Assembly: GCA_043763605.1 (NCBI GenBank)
Contig: JAYULM010000247.1
Location: 1 to 12,576, forward strand
DNA: 12,576 nucleotides
Direction: 5' to 3'
Source: JACMIU01 sp043763605
GTDB lineage: Bacteria; Armatimonadota; Armatimonadia; Armatimonadales; Armatimonadaceae
Part shown: piece after piece, positions 1 to 8,271 of the stretch
Position numbering within the stretch: position 1 is the stretch's first letter
Layout: each line of letters starts with the position of its first letter
Notes under the pieces: generated by a model
Database searches by the model: none
Told to the model about the DNA's origin: nothing
The model's input: the letters and a program-made list of their open reading frames with translations, nothing else
Program-made: the position numbers and the translations under genes

Positions 1-108
1 CTTGTCCCCCCTCGGAAGGGGAGAAAGGGGGAGTCGGAGGGAACACGCGATAAACGGAATGCCCCCGGTATCTGACTCCCCCTTTCTCCCCTTCCGAGGG
101 GGGACAAG
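1..108. repeat. Palindromic element E1 (left part cut by window edge)
   Basis: Bases 1-35 and 74-108 are perfect 35-bp inverted repeats around a 38-base spacer. Each arm holds a small hairpin with a CCCCT stem, a CGGA loop and an AGGGG stem, followed by GAGAAAGGGGGAG. The left arm starts at base 1, so the element probably continues outside the window. The C/G-rich stretch after the right arm (109-128) is probably its outer right part. The spacer shares blocks with that of E2 (ACACGCG, AAACG, GCC, CCGGT) in the same orientation, so E1 and E2 are copies of one family. I see no T-run typical of an intrinsic terminator and no coding potential. From 109 to 189, before the next gene, nothing else is evident. 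Confidence 0.85.
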
Positions 109-189
109 GGGGTTGGGGGGATAGGGGGGACTCACGGGACTACCGACACGAAGGAAACACCCCCCTCCACCACGAATCCTTACTATCCT

Positions 190-3100
190 ATGGATTCCCT
201 CTCGAACGCGAACTTCGGCGTCAGCGCGTTGCCACCCGCCGCTCCCCATCGAAACCGGCAACTCTTCTCGGATTATTACCTGAACGAATTGCTGCCCGGT
301 AGACCGGAATGGAACGATCTGTTGACGGAGGCGACGACCGCGCGGGAACGACTGCGCGCCCTGTTCGCCGCGTATACTCCCGGCGGGAACGAGGCGCAGG
401 TCGAAGCCGACTGGGTACGCCCCGTCTTTGCCACGCTCGGTCACACGTTCGAGGTTCAAGCACCGCTCGACACGCCCGAAAACGTCAAGCGTCCCGACTA
501 CGTTTTCTACCCGAATGCCGCCGCCGTGTCCGCGCACCGCGACGTTAAAAAACTGAACGAGGCGATCCTGCGTGCCGCGAACGCCTACGCCGTCGGGGAT
601 GCGAAGGCGTGGGATCGCCCGCTCGACATCACCGAGAAAAAGACCGGCAAGAGCAGCGCGGTGTTCGATAACAAAAACCCGACGTACCAGATCGCGTTTT
701 ATATTCAGCACACCGGGTTGGCGTGGGGGATTCTGACCAATGGTCGGCTCTGGCGTTTGTACCACCGCGATACCGCCCACAAGTTGAGCCGGTTTTACGA
801 GGTCGATCTTCCGGCGTTGCTCGACGGCGACGATCCCGCGCCGTTCCTGTATTTCTACGCGTTCTTCCGCCGCGCCGCGTTCGATGACCGGGACCGGCTC
901 ACCAATAGCGCGACGCTCCGCGCTTCGGAGGATTTCGCACGTGGCATCGGCGACTCGCTCAAACGGCAGGTGTACGACGCCCTGCGCCACATCGCGCAGG
1001 GCTTTCTCGATCACCCCGCGAACGGCTTGTCCGCCGACGATCCGACAACGCGCCGCGCCCTGTACGATAACGCCCTGATCCTCCTGTACCGGCTGTTGTT
1101 CGTTCTGTATGCCGAAGCCCGCGAATTGTTGCCGATACGGGAAACCGACTACCGGGAAACGTACAGCCTGTATGCCCTGAAACGACAGATTGCCAAAGAC
1201 CGCGACAACAAACGATTCTTCCTGCCGTCGTCCGTGATGCGCTGGCCGACGCTACGCGAACTGTTCCAGATCATCGACCGGGGTAGCCCGCCGCTGAAAG
1301 TGACGACCTATAACGGTGGCTTGTTCGACGCCGCGCGGCACCCGTTTCTGGAAAAATTCAGCGTCGGCGATGTGCGGCTGAACGCGGCAATCGAATGTCT
1401 CACCCGCGTCGTGGACCCCGTCACCGGCAACCGCGTTTTCGTGGATTATCGGGATCTGTCCGAGCGGCACCTCGGTACGATCTACGAGGGGCTTTTAGAG
1501 TTTCAGATCCGCCCGCTCGCCGCGCCGAGTGCCGACGGTTTTTCCATCGAACTGGTCAACGACCGGGGCGAACGACGCGCGACCGGTTCCTACTACACCC
1601 CGGATTATGTCGTCAAATATATCGTGGACGAAACCGTCGGACCGACCCTGCGCGAAGCGGTCGCTGGCAAAACAACCGACGCCGAAATTATCGCCGCTGT
1701 GCTTTCGGTGAACGTTCTCGATCCGGCGATGGGTAGCGGGCATTTCCTGGTCGAAGCGACGGAGTATATCGCCCGCTTTCTCGTCGATCTGGGCGTCGCG
1801 CCCGACACGGCGGAGCCGGATATTTCCTACTGGAAACGGCGCGTCGTACATTCCTGCATCTACGGCGTGGACCTGAACCCGCTCGCCGTGGACCTCGCCA
1901 AACTCTCCCTCTGGCTGGCGACGCTTGCGACGGACCGCCCGCTGTCGTTCCTCGACCATCACCTGCGCACCGGCAACGCGCTCGTCGGCGCGGCGATGGC
2001 GGACCTGTCGGTGAACATTCTGCGCGACAAAAAGAAGCCGAAGAAAACACCGGTCGCGAAAGGTGCCAGCAATCCCTCGCAACTCTCCCTTCTCTCGGAC
2101 GACGCGTTCAAACTCAGTATCGGTCTCGCTGTCAACAATATGTGGCTGATCGAGGACAGCGAAGCCGATTCCGTCGCCGCCGTGAAGCAACAGGAGGAGT
2201 TGTATGTCAAGATCAAGGAGGAGTACACGCGGCGTTATAAAAATCTCGCAGACGTGGTCACTGCCGCCTACTTCGGACTGCCGATAGAACGATGGCTTTG
2301 GACGAACGTCGCCGACTTCGTTACCGGGCGCGTGGACAAGCCCGCGTTGCCACAGATCGCGGAAACCGCCGCGCGTGCCGGGGAGATGGCGCGGGAGCAA
2401 CGCTTCTTCCACTGGTCGCTGGAGTTTCCCGAACTGTTTTTCGACAAGCAGGGGCGTCCGCTCGACGCCGACGGCGGGTTCGACGTGGTGATCGGCAACC
2501 CGCCGTATATTCGGCAGGAAGCCTTAGCCGCTTTCAAGCCGTATTTCCAGACCGAGTACGCCGACATTTACAGCGGCACCGCCGATCTTTTCGTGTACTT
2601 CTTCGGGCAAGCCCTGCGTCAACTGCGGCGCGGGGGGCGCACGTCGTTTATCAGTAGCAACTCCTGGCTCCGCGCCAACTATGCCACCGCGCTCCGGGCG
2701 CATCTGCGCGGCAACGCGGTGACGGAAACGCTCGTAGACCTCGGTGACAATCGGGTCTTCGCCGACGCGCCCGACGTGTACCCCGCCATCCATGTCGTCC
2801 GCAAGGACACGCCGGAACCGGACGCGGTGCAGATCGCGCAGGTCGCAACGTTCAACCGGGGCGAGGGATTAGCGAACTTCGACACGCGTATCGCGGGCAA
2901 ACTCGCCCCGGTCTCGATCCACGACCAGAGCGATTCCGGCTGGCAACTTTCCAGTGATGCAAATCGCGATATTTTTACCAAGTTGCGTGACAATGGAACG
3001 CCACTACAATCATACTTAAGTCAGCCCATCTATTTTGGGATTAAGACTGGCTTGAACGAATGCTTCATTCTTTCAGAGAGCGAACGCACCACGATTGCAA

Positions 3101-4041
3101 ATGCAGAGCCTCAATCCATCGAGTTTATGCCCCCTGTCGTCAGGGGGCAAGAATTACGACCCTGGTATGTCGATTCAAATTCGGAGTACGTGATAGTTTT
3201 TCCGAGCGGATGGACGAAAAATTCATTTCCAACCGGCTTAAGCGAGGAAGAGTATTGGATTTTACTCTGCAAAAAGTTACCAGTAATCACAACATACCTC
3301 GAGCACTTCAAGGAATCTGCTAAGCAACGGTCTGACATGGGCAACTATTGGTGGGAATTGCGGGCATGTACCTATTATGATGTGATAAAGGGGCCGAAAA
3401 TACTCTGGCCTGATATTGCCAAGGAGCCGCGTTTTGTACTGGACAGGTCGGGTTTGTATGGCGAAGCAACAACGTTCTTCACCGCGTCCGACAGTTATTT
3501 CTTGCTGGCTGTTTTGCAAGCAAGAACTTCTTGGTACATGATTTCCTATCTGTGCCACAATTTAGGCGAGAGAGCGGGAATGATTCGTTACCGCTTGAAG
3601 ACGCAGTACATGGTGAACATTCCGATCCCTAACGCTTCGCCAGCCGATCAGGAACTACTTTCCGATTTAGCTCGCCGCGCCACCGAGACCGCCCGCGAAC
3701 GGTACGCCCTGCACCAGAAGACGCGCCACCGGCTACAAAGCGACTTGCTCCCGTCCGGCAAGACGCTCAACAACCGCCTCACCGAATGGTGGGACTTGCC
3801 CGACCTGAAGGCACTCCGCGCCGAACTCGGCAAGGTCGCGAAAACCGACATTCCCGTGAACGACCGCGACGACTGGGAGGAGTTGCTCCAAGCGCGAAAA
3901 GCCGCGCACAAGAAGCACACCGATACCCTCGTCGCCCTCGAAACCGAGATCAATGCCCACGTCTACCGCCTGTTCGCCCTTTCCCCCGACGAGCAGAAAC
4001 AGATCGAGGAAGCCACGCGGTACCAGTACGGGGAGATTTAA
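190..4041 (+). CDS. Type IIG restriction-modification enzyme (Eco57I-like nuclease-methyltransferase fusion)
   Basis: This 1283-residue protein should both cut DNA and methylate adenine at its recognition site, using S-adenosylmethionine. Residues about 50-145 look like a PD-(D/E)xK nuclease: E72, RPDYVF (D103) and GDAK (D137, K139). Residues about 200-440 are a helical linker. The methyltransferase follows, with TGSYYTPDYVVKYIV at 465-479, motif I DPAMGSGHF at 511-519, an acidic motif GVDLNPLAVDLA at 559-570 and motif IV NPPY at 770-773, which indicates N6-adenine methylation. Residues about 920-1155 are the target-recognition region, including PPVVRGQELRPW. The tail is helical. The length fits single-chain type IIG enzymes, and no separate methylase or nuclease gene lies nearby. 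BREX PglX is similar in length and methylase motifs but lacks the N-terminal nuclease. The start at 190 gives a full nuclease domain, but no clear Shine-Dalgarno sequence precedes it. Base composition drops sharply in the recognition region. Confidence 0.9.
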   Translation: MDSLSNANFGVSALPPAAPHRNRQLFSDYYLNELLPGRPEWNDLLTEATTARERLRALFAAYTPGGNEAQVEADWVRPVFATLGHTFEVQAPLDTPENVKRPDYVFYPNAAAVSAHRDVKKLNEAILRAANAYAVGDAKAWDRPLDITEKKTGKSSAVFDNKNPTYQIAFYIQHTGLAWGILTNGRLWRLYHRDTAHKLSRFYEVDLPALLDGDDPAPFLYFYAFFRRAAFDDRDRLTNSATLRASEDFARGIGDSLKRQVYDALRHIAQGFLDHPANGLSADDPTTRRALYDNALILLYRLLFVLYAEARELLPIRETDYRETYSLYALKRQIAKDRDNKRFFLPSSVMRWPTLRELFQIIDRGSPPLKVTTYNGGLFDAARHPFLEKFSVGDVRLNAAIECLTRVVDPVTGNRVFVDYRDLSERHLGTIYEGLLEFQIRPLAAPSADGFSIELVNDRGERRATGSYYTPDYVVKYIVDETVGPTLREAVAGKTTDAEIIAAVLSVNVLDPAMGSGHFLVEATEYIARFLVDLGVAPDTAEPDISYWKRRVVHSCIYGVDLNPLAVDLAKLSLWLATLATDRPLSFLDHHLRTGNALVGAAMADLSVNILRDKKKPKKTPVAKGASNPSQLSLLSDDAFKLSIGLAVNNMWLIEDSEADSVAAVKQQEELYVKIKEEYTRRYKNLADVVTAAYFGLPIERWLWTNVADFVTGRVDKPALPQIAETAARAGEMAREQRFFHWSLEFPELFFDKQGRPLDADGGFDVVIGNPPYIRQEALAAFKPYFQTEYADIYSGTADLFVYFFGQALRQLRRGGRTSFISSNSWLRANYATALRAHLRGNAVTETLVDLGDNRVFADAPDVYPAIHVVRKDTPEPDAVQIAQVATFNRGEGLANFDTRIAGKLAPVSIHDQSDSGWQLSSDANRDIFTKLRDNGTPLQSYLSQPIYFGIKTGLNECFILSESERTTIANAEPQSIEFMPPVVRGQELRPWYVDSNSEYVIVFPSGWTKNSFPTGLSEEEYWILLCKKLPVITTYLEHFKESAKQRSDMGNYWWELRACTYYDVIKGPKILWPDIAKEPRFVLDRSGLYGEATTFFTASDSYFLLAVLQARTSWYMISYLCHNLGERAGMIRYRLKTQYMVNIPIPNASPADQELLSDLARRATETARERYALHQKTRHRLQSDLLPSGKTLNNRLTEWWDLPDLKALRAELGKVAKTDIPVNDRDDWEELLQARKAAHKKHTDTLVALETEINAHVYRLFALSPDEQKQIEEATRYQYGEI
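2941..3660 (+). other. AT-rich segment coding for the target-recognition domain
   Basis: Hand counts of G+C in 60-base blocks are 40/60 at 2881-2940, 27/60 at 2941-3000, 24/60 at 3001-3060, 30/60 at 3061-3120 and 3121-3180, 27/60 at 3181-3240, 23/60 at 3241-3300, 31/60 at 3601-3660 and 41/60 at 3661-3720. The shift is abrupt at both ends and the reading frame stays open. The segment codes for about residues 918-1157, where type IIG enzymes hold their specificity domain. It looks like a recognition module of different origin from the catalytic parts. Confidence 0.7.
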
Positions 4042-4044
4042 GCC

Positions 4045-4225
4045 TCACCGTTCGGGCGTTTTACCCCTCTCCCCCCAGCCCCCTCTCCCCATGTTCCATG
4101 GAGAAAGGGGGAGCCAGAAGGGACACGCGGGAAACGACTCGCCGCCGGTGGATTTACTCCCCCTTTCTCCATGGAACATGGGGAGAGGGGGCTGGGGGGA
4201 GAGGGGTAAAACGCCCGAACGGTGA
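4045..4225. repeat. Palindromic element E2 (69-bp perfect arms)
   Basis: Bases 4045-4113 and 4157-4225 are perfect 69-bp inverted repeats around a 43-base spacer. The match extends further outward as GCC (4042-4044) against GGC (4227-4229) with a one-base bulge. Each arm holds its own hairpin, CCATG-TTC-CATGG (4089-4101 on the left), next to GAGAAAGGGGGAG. The spacer resembles that of E1. The element starts three bases after the restriction-modification stop codon and ends 55 bases before the nadB start. A transcript crossing it would fold very strongly and might end or be cut there, but no U-run follows, so I do not call a standard terminator. Confidence 0.92.
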
Positions 4226-4250
4226 AGGCAAAACAGCGAGAGAAAAAACG

Positions 4251-4277
4251 GCTTGCATTACGCGATACAATGCAAGC
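4251..4277. promoter_or_regulatory. 9-9-9 inverted repeat at the nadB start (possible operator or leader hairpin)
   Basis: GCTTGCATT (4251-4259) and AATGCAAGC (4269-4277) are perfect inverted repeats separated by nine bases. The repeat ends three bases before the nadB ATG and so covers the place of a ribosome-binding site, of which no purine-rich copy is visible. TACAAT at 4266-4271 resembles a -10 box and would put transcription close to the ATG, as in a leaderless message, but I see no good -35 partner. It could bind a repressor of NAD synthesis or fold in RNA. I do not recognise it as a named NAD-regulator box. Confidence 0.45.
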
Positions 4278-4280
4278 GTT

Positions 4281-5960
4281 ATGGCGACACCAACCGCAAC
4301 CCCATCTAAAAACGCGACCAATACCGCAGGCGATTCCTGCCTTACATTTGATTATCTCGTTCTCGGCTCCGGCATTGCCGGGCTGACGTTCGCTTTGAAA
4401 GCCGCGACCCTCGGGACCGTCGCCGTGATCACAAAAAAGGACCGCGCGGATTCCAACACCAACTGGGCGCAGGGCGGTATCGCCGGGGTCATGGCTCCCG
4501 ACGATTCGTTCGATCTGCATATCGAGGATACGCTGATCGCCGGGGCGGGTTTGTGCCGCGAGGACGCGGTGACAGTGCTCGTGCATGAAGGACCGGAGCG
4601 GATTCGCGAACTGATCGCGTACGGCACTAAGTTCAACACCGAAAAAGGCCCGGATGGGAAAGAAGTGATCGCGCTGACCCGCGAGGGCGGACACTCCCGC
4701 CGCCGGATCGCGTTCAACGCCGACCTGACCGGGCGCGAGATCGAGCGCGCGTTAGTGGACCAGTTGAACGCGCACCCTGACATCACGGTTTACGAACATC
4801 ATTCGGGCATCGATTTCGCCAAAACCACCGACGACGAAAACGCGGTCGCGGGTGTGTATGTGTTGGATACGGCGGACGGCGAGATTATCACGTTTCTCGC
4901 CAACCGCGCCGTGCTCCTGGCGACGGGCGGGTGCGGGAACGTGTACACGCACACGACGAACCCGTCTATCGCGACCGGCGACGGCATGGCGATGGCGTTC
5001 CGCGCCGGTGCGACGGTCGGCAACATGGAGTTCATCCAGTTTCACCCGACGACGCTGTTTCACCCCGGCGCGCGCTCGTTCCTGATCTCGGAAGCGGTTC
5101 GCGGCGAAGGCGGCATCCTGCGCGACAAGGACGGTCGGTCGTTCATGGAGGATTACGATGCTCGGGGCAACCTGGCACCGCGCGACATCGTCGCGCGCGC
5201 GATTGACTCCGAGATTAAGAAGCAGAATACCCAGTGCATGTTTCTCGACTGTACGCATTTGGAGGCGGAAGAGATCCGCCACCGCTTCCCGAACATCTAC
5301 GCCCGGTGCCTTTCCTACGGGATCGACATGACTGTGGAGCCGATCCCGGTAGTCCCTGCGGCGCATTACGCCTGTGGGGGCGTGATCACGGATCTGGACG
5401 GACAGACCAGCCTCCCCCGCCTGTTCGCGTCCGGGGAAGTCACCTGTACCGGGGTCCACGGCGCGAACAGGCTGGCGTCCAACTCGCTGGTCGAGGGTTT
5501 GGTTTTCTCGCACCGCGCGTTCGAGTTTCTGCAGGAGTTCGGCGACACGTTGCCGACCGTAGATTGCGGCAACGTCGTCCCGTTCCGCCCGTACCGGGGG
5601 CGCGTCCAGATCGCCGACACGCAGGCACTCAAACAGCGTATCCAGACCGCGATGACACGCTTCGTCGGCATCGTCCGCTCCGACAAACGGCTCGCGCAGG
5701 CGTCTGCCGCGCTTTCCGTGATCGCCGAGGAAGTAGATATGCTCTACGCGACCTGCCGCCCGACCGAGGATCTGCTCGAACTGCGCAACCTGTGCCTGGT
5801 GTCGCAACTGATCATCCGCTCCGCGCAGGAGCGCAAGGAGAGCCGGGGACTCCACTACACGAAGGACTACCCGGACTCTAAGGATTCGGAGCGGCATGAC
5901 ACGGTACTGGCGAAGCAGAAGAAGCCGGGGCAGAAGCCGGGAATGGCTATCTTGAAGTAA
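4281..5960 (+). CDS. nadB: L-aspartate oxidase
   Basis: This cytoplasmic FAD enzyme oxidises L-aspartate to iminoaspartate, which NadA then condenses with dihydroxyacetone phosphate to quinolinate for NAD synthesis. The 559-residue protein has the usual length apart from about 20 extra N-terminal residues. Visible are the FAD-binding motif LGSGIAGL (28-35), NWAQGGIAG (61-69), TREGGHS (133-139), FIQFHPT (251-257), GEGG (275-278), LAPRDIV (298-304), PAAHYACGG (359-367) and the C-terminal SRGLHYTKDYPD (521-532). R301 and H362 correspond by motif to the active-site Arg and His of the E. coli enzyme. These motifs separate it from succinate dehydrogenase flavoproteins, to which it is related. ATG 4281 is the first start after palindrome E2 and gives a short lead into the FAD motif. 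The lysine-rich tail (545-559) looks disordered. nadA and nadC are not in the window, so the gene stands alone here. Confidence 0.96.
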   Translation: MATPTATPSKNATNTAGDSCLTFDYLVLGSGIAGLTFALKAATLGTVAVITKKDRADSNTNWAQGGIAGVMAPDDSFDLHIEDTLIAGAGLCREDAVTVLVHEGPERIRELIAYGTKFNTEKGPDGKEVIALTREGGHSRRRIAFNADLTGREIERALVDQLNAHPDITVYEHHSGIDFAKTTDDENAVAGVYVLDTADGEIITFLANRAVLLATGGCGNVYTHTTNPSIATGDGMAMAFRAGATVGNMEFIQFHPTTLFHPGARSFLISEAVRGEGGILRDKDGRSFMEDYDARGNLAPRDIVARAIDSEIKKQNTQCMFLDCTHLEAEEIRHRFPNIYARCLSYGIDMTVEPIPVVPAAHYACGGVITDLDGQTSLPRLFASGEVTCTGVHGANRLASNSLVEGLVFSHRAFEFLQEFGDTLPTVDCGNVVPFRPYRGRVQIADTQALKQRIQTAMTRFVGIVRSDKRLAQASAALSVIAEEVDMLYATCRPTEDLLELRNLCLVSQLIIRSAQERKESRGLHYTKDYPDSKDSERHDTVLAKQKKPGQKPGMAILK

Positions 5961-5977
5961 GGGTCGGTCGGTCGCCC

Positions 5978-6246
5978 CCGCGCGTTTTTCTCCCTCGCCC
6001 GTGCCTCCCTCCCGTGTTCCCTCCCTCCCCCCAACCCCCTCTCTCATCGGAATGAGAGAGGGGGAGCCAGAGGTAGCGAGGCGGTCACGCTCGTCGGGCG
6101 GAACGGGCAACGCGGTAATGTTTCTCCTCGGGATCGCGGGAACTGCATTCCCGCTGTCTCCCCCTCTCTCATTCCGATGAGGGAGGGGGTTGGGGGGAGG
6201 GAGGGAACACGGGAGGGAGGCACGGGCGAGGGAGAAAAACGCGCGG
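5978..6246. repeat. Palindromic element E3 (89-bp arms) between convergent genes
   Basis: Bases 5978-6066 and 6158-6246 are inverted repeats of 89 bp with one mismatch (T6042 against G6182, which would still pair as U-G in RNA). The spacer is 91 bases and holds its own hairpin, GCGGGAA-CTGCA-TTCCCGC (6136-6154). The left arm also contains a 13-bp hairpin with a CGGA loop (6035-6064). The arms share the C-rich, AGGGGGAG-ended core with E1 and E2, but their outer halves differ and the spacer is longer. The element fills nearly all the gap between the stop codons of nadB (5960) and the leftward DUF3857 gene (6283). It may therefore separate their transcripts from both sides, although no U-run follows. 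Confidence 0.92.
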
Positions 6247-6282
6247 AGACTTACGGGTAGCCGCGCCTCTGCCCAGTCCCGC

Positions 6283-8271
6283 TTACTTCTTCCGAACGAT
6301 CACGAACTCCTCCGACGCCTTCAAGTAGTCCTCGAAGTATGATTGCACCTCCGCGTACCGCCCCGGGGCGACCGTCGCGCGGTATTCCGTGCCGCGTACC
6401 GAGATCGTCAGGCGATCCCCGGCGACCGATACTTTGCGCTGGTAGTTGCCCAGATCGCTCTTGATTTCGGCGTTCGACGGCGGCGAGAACAGCGTGTGAC
6501 CGGCAGGCAGGATCAGTTCCAGTTCCGACTCGCCGAGCACCGCGACTTCCTGCGTGATCGGCAGTACCCGAATCGTGTCCTGTCCGAACGGCGACGAGTC
6601 ACGCCCGTCGTTCTGCCCCGGGCGCGCGGCGAAGAACAGCATGTCGCCGGAGCGTTTCGCCCACGACGGAAAATTAACCTCGAACGAGACCGTCACCGGC
6701 ACGTCCTTGTTCCGATAGTCGGACACCTTCCAATCGTTGATGCGCGGGTTCGGCGCGATGTTGCGCGCGATGGCTTCCGCGAGTTGCTTGTGCTTTTCGG
6801 GCGGCGTGTTGATGAACGCCAGCCGCAACGACATATTGCTATCCGCCGTGGAAGTGACGGTAATCCTGCCCTTCGCGGAGCCGTCGGCGTTCAGCGCGAG
6901 TTTTGCGCGGACCAACTGCCGGTTCTCGTCCGGCGTGAACGGCGGTATCGTCTCGAACGCCCCCTTGCCGTCGCGGATCACCAGCGCGTCCGAGCCACGG
7001 TCGCCGCCGGGAATCTCGCCGAACGGGCAGATCTGCGCGGTCGCGTCGAGCCAGTATTTCTTGCCGCCGATCTCCGCGAGGCAGATGGCATGGTTGAACG
7101 CGTCCATGCTCGGCAGGGAGTCGCGGATCAGTTCTTTCGACCCGGCTTTGAGCAGTACCGGGTGCGCAGTGATTCCGGCTTCCTTGCACATCGCGACCAG
7201 GAGCGTGGTCATATCCTTGCAGTCGCCGTAGCGATAGTCGCAGGTTTGCGCCGCCGGTCGGGGCTGGATCGCGCCGATTCCCAACTCCTTGGCGACGTAG
7301 CGGGTCTTCTCCTGGACGTAGTAAAAGATCGCCCGCGCCTTGTCTTCCGGCGTGGTTTTGTTTTTCGTGATGTCGGCGGTGATGCGCTTGATCGTGTCGT
7401 CCGCTACCTGCCTATCCTGCGCCAATCGCCAGTAGAGCGCGGAAACGTCCTGCCAGTCTTTCAGCGTCGATACGCGGATCTGCGGCAAAACGCCAATCGG
7501 CGACGGCATCAGCGGTTCGACACTGAGCGGGTCGATGCGCCGCATCTCGTACGTGTACAGTACGGTCCCGTCCGGCTGGTCTTTGCGGGTGCGCGCCATC
7601 ACCCCGACGCGCCCCTCGGTCTTGACGTTCAGCGGTGCCTCGCGCAGTGCCATGTTCTTCGGCGCGGTGATCGTCAGGCGGGACAGCATGCGCGGTTCCA
7701 GCCCCCCGAAGTACCAGCTGGTCCAGAACCCGCCGGGGATATACGGACTCTTATCCTCGGTGACATACATATAGTCCACAATCGCGCCGGGTTCGAGCGC
7801 GGGCATCGAGAACGCCTTCACTTTGGCGTCGGTGTACATGTCGCTGTCGCCGTACGCCTGGTCGTGGATCTCGTCCGGCTTGACCACCGCCACCGAGCCG
7901 TCCGGTCGGATCGTGCGCGCGAACAGGATCGTCACGGTCTGCTCCCCCGCTGTGTACGGAATTCGCACCTCCCCCACCTCGGTACGGGCGCGGTCAGTGA
8001 AAATCTTGGTCGTCAGGCGCGTCACGTTGCGCGTCGAGCCGTCCTTCTGCACGAAAATGTCGGCGAGATCGAGCAGGGTCGCCTTCGCGGCGTTGGGGAA
8101 CTGCTCGGCGTCGGGTGCCGTTTTCGCGATCCGCTTCGCCTCGGCGGCAGACCCCGGCGTATCGGCGGATGCAGCAGGGACAGACGCGGCGGGCAGCGCG
8201 GCGAAAACCGGGGCGGGCGCGACCGGCAGGAATGCGAGAGAGACAAGCACGGGAAGGACGGATCGTTTCAT
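6283..8271 (-). CDS. Exported DUF3857 / transglutaminase-like protein
   Basis: The 662-residue protein begins with a signal peptide: MKRS, a hydrophobic stretch (LPVLVSLAFLPVAPAPVF) and a likely cleavage after VFA. I see no lipobox cysteine. Residues about 60-230 match the DUF3857 pattern of predicted extracytoplasmic beta-sandwich domains. Residues about 280-415 are a transglutaminase-like fold with the Cys-His-Asp set visible: C351 in YGDCKDM, H394 in FNHAI and D409 in YWLDAT. The rest (about 450-662) is mainly beta strands, as in other members. Family proteins of this build are secreted or periplasmic; their substrate is mostly unknown, and peptide cleavage or crosslinking is possible. I chose ATG 8271, preceded by GCGGGG, over an upstream in-frame GTG at 8298, because it places the signal peptide at the N-terminus. 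The gene runs towards nadB with E3 between them. Confidence 0.88.
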   Translation of the reverse strand: MKRSVLPVLVSLAFLPVAPAPVFAALPAASVPAASADTPGSAAEAKRIAKTAPDAEQFPNAAKATLLDLADIFVQKDGSTRNVTRLTTKIFTDRARTEVGEVRIPYTAGEQTVTILFARTIRPDGSVAVVKPDEIHDQAYGDSDMYTDAKVKAFSMPALEPGAIVDYMYVTEDKSPYIPGGFWTSWYFGGLEPRMLSRLTITAPKNMALREAPLNVKTEGRVGVMARTRKDQPDGTVLYTYEMRRIDPLSVEPLMPSPIGVLPQIRVSTLKDWQDVSALYWRLAQDRQVADDTIKRITADITKNKTTPEDKARAIFYYVQEKTRYVAKELGIGAIQPRPAAQTCDYRYGDCKDMTTLLVAMCKEAGITAHPVLLKAGSKELIRDSLPSMDAFNHAICLAEIGGKKYWLDATAQICPFGEIPGGDRGSDALVIRDGKGAFETIPPFTPDENRQLVRAKLALNADGSAKGRITVTSTADSNMSLRLAFINTPPEKHKQLAEAIARNIAPNPRINDWKVSDYRNKDVPVTVSFEVNFPSWAKRSGDMLFFAARPGQNDGRDSSPFGQDTIRVLPITQEVAVLGESELELILPAGHTLFSPPSNAEIKSDLGNYQRKVSVAGDRLTISVRGTEYRATVAPGRYAEVQSYFEDYLKASEEFVIVRKK

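Noticed and set aside
1495..2412. Minus-strand open frame of 305 codons opposite the methyltransferase domain
   Set aside because: It lies wholly within a gene with clear motifs, has no recognisable domain, and long antisense frames are common in GC-rich coding DNA.
4045..4225. E2 (and likewise E1 and E3) as standard intrinsic terminators
   Set aside because: No U-run follows the stem in either direction and the arms are far longer than usual, so only a possible effect on transcript ends is noted.
3786..4280. A longer nadB start, since its frame stays open back through E2 into the preceding gene
   Set aside because: The extension would translate the palindrome and the end of the restriction-modification gene. 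The FAD motif sits where expected when counting from 4281.
1..6246. E1-E3 as a CRISPR array
   Set aside because: There are only three copies, kilobases apart, with long palindromic arms and no regularly spaced units.
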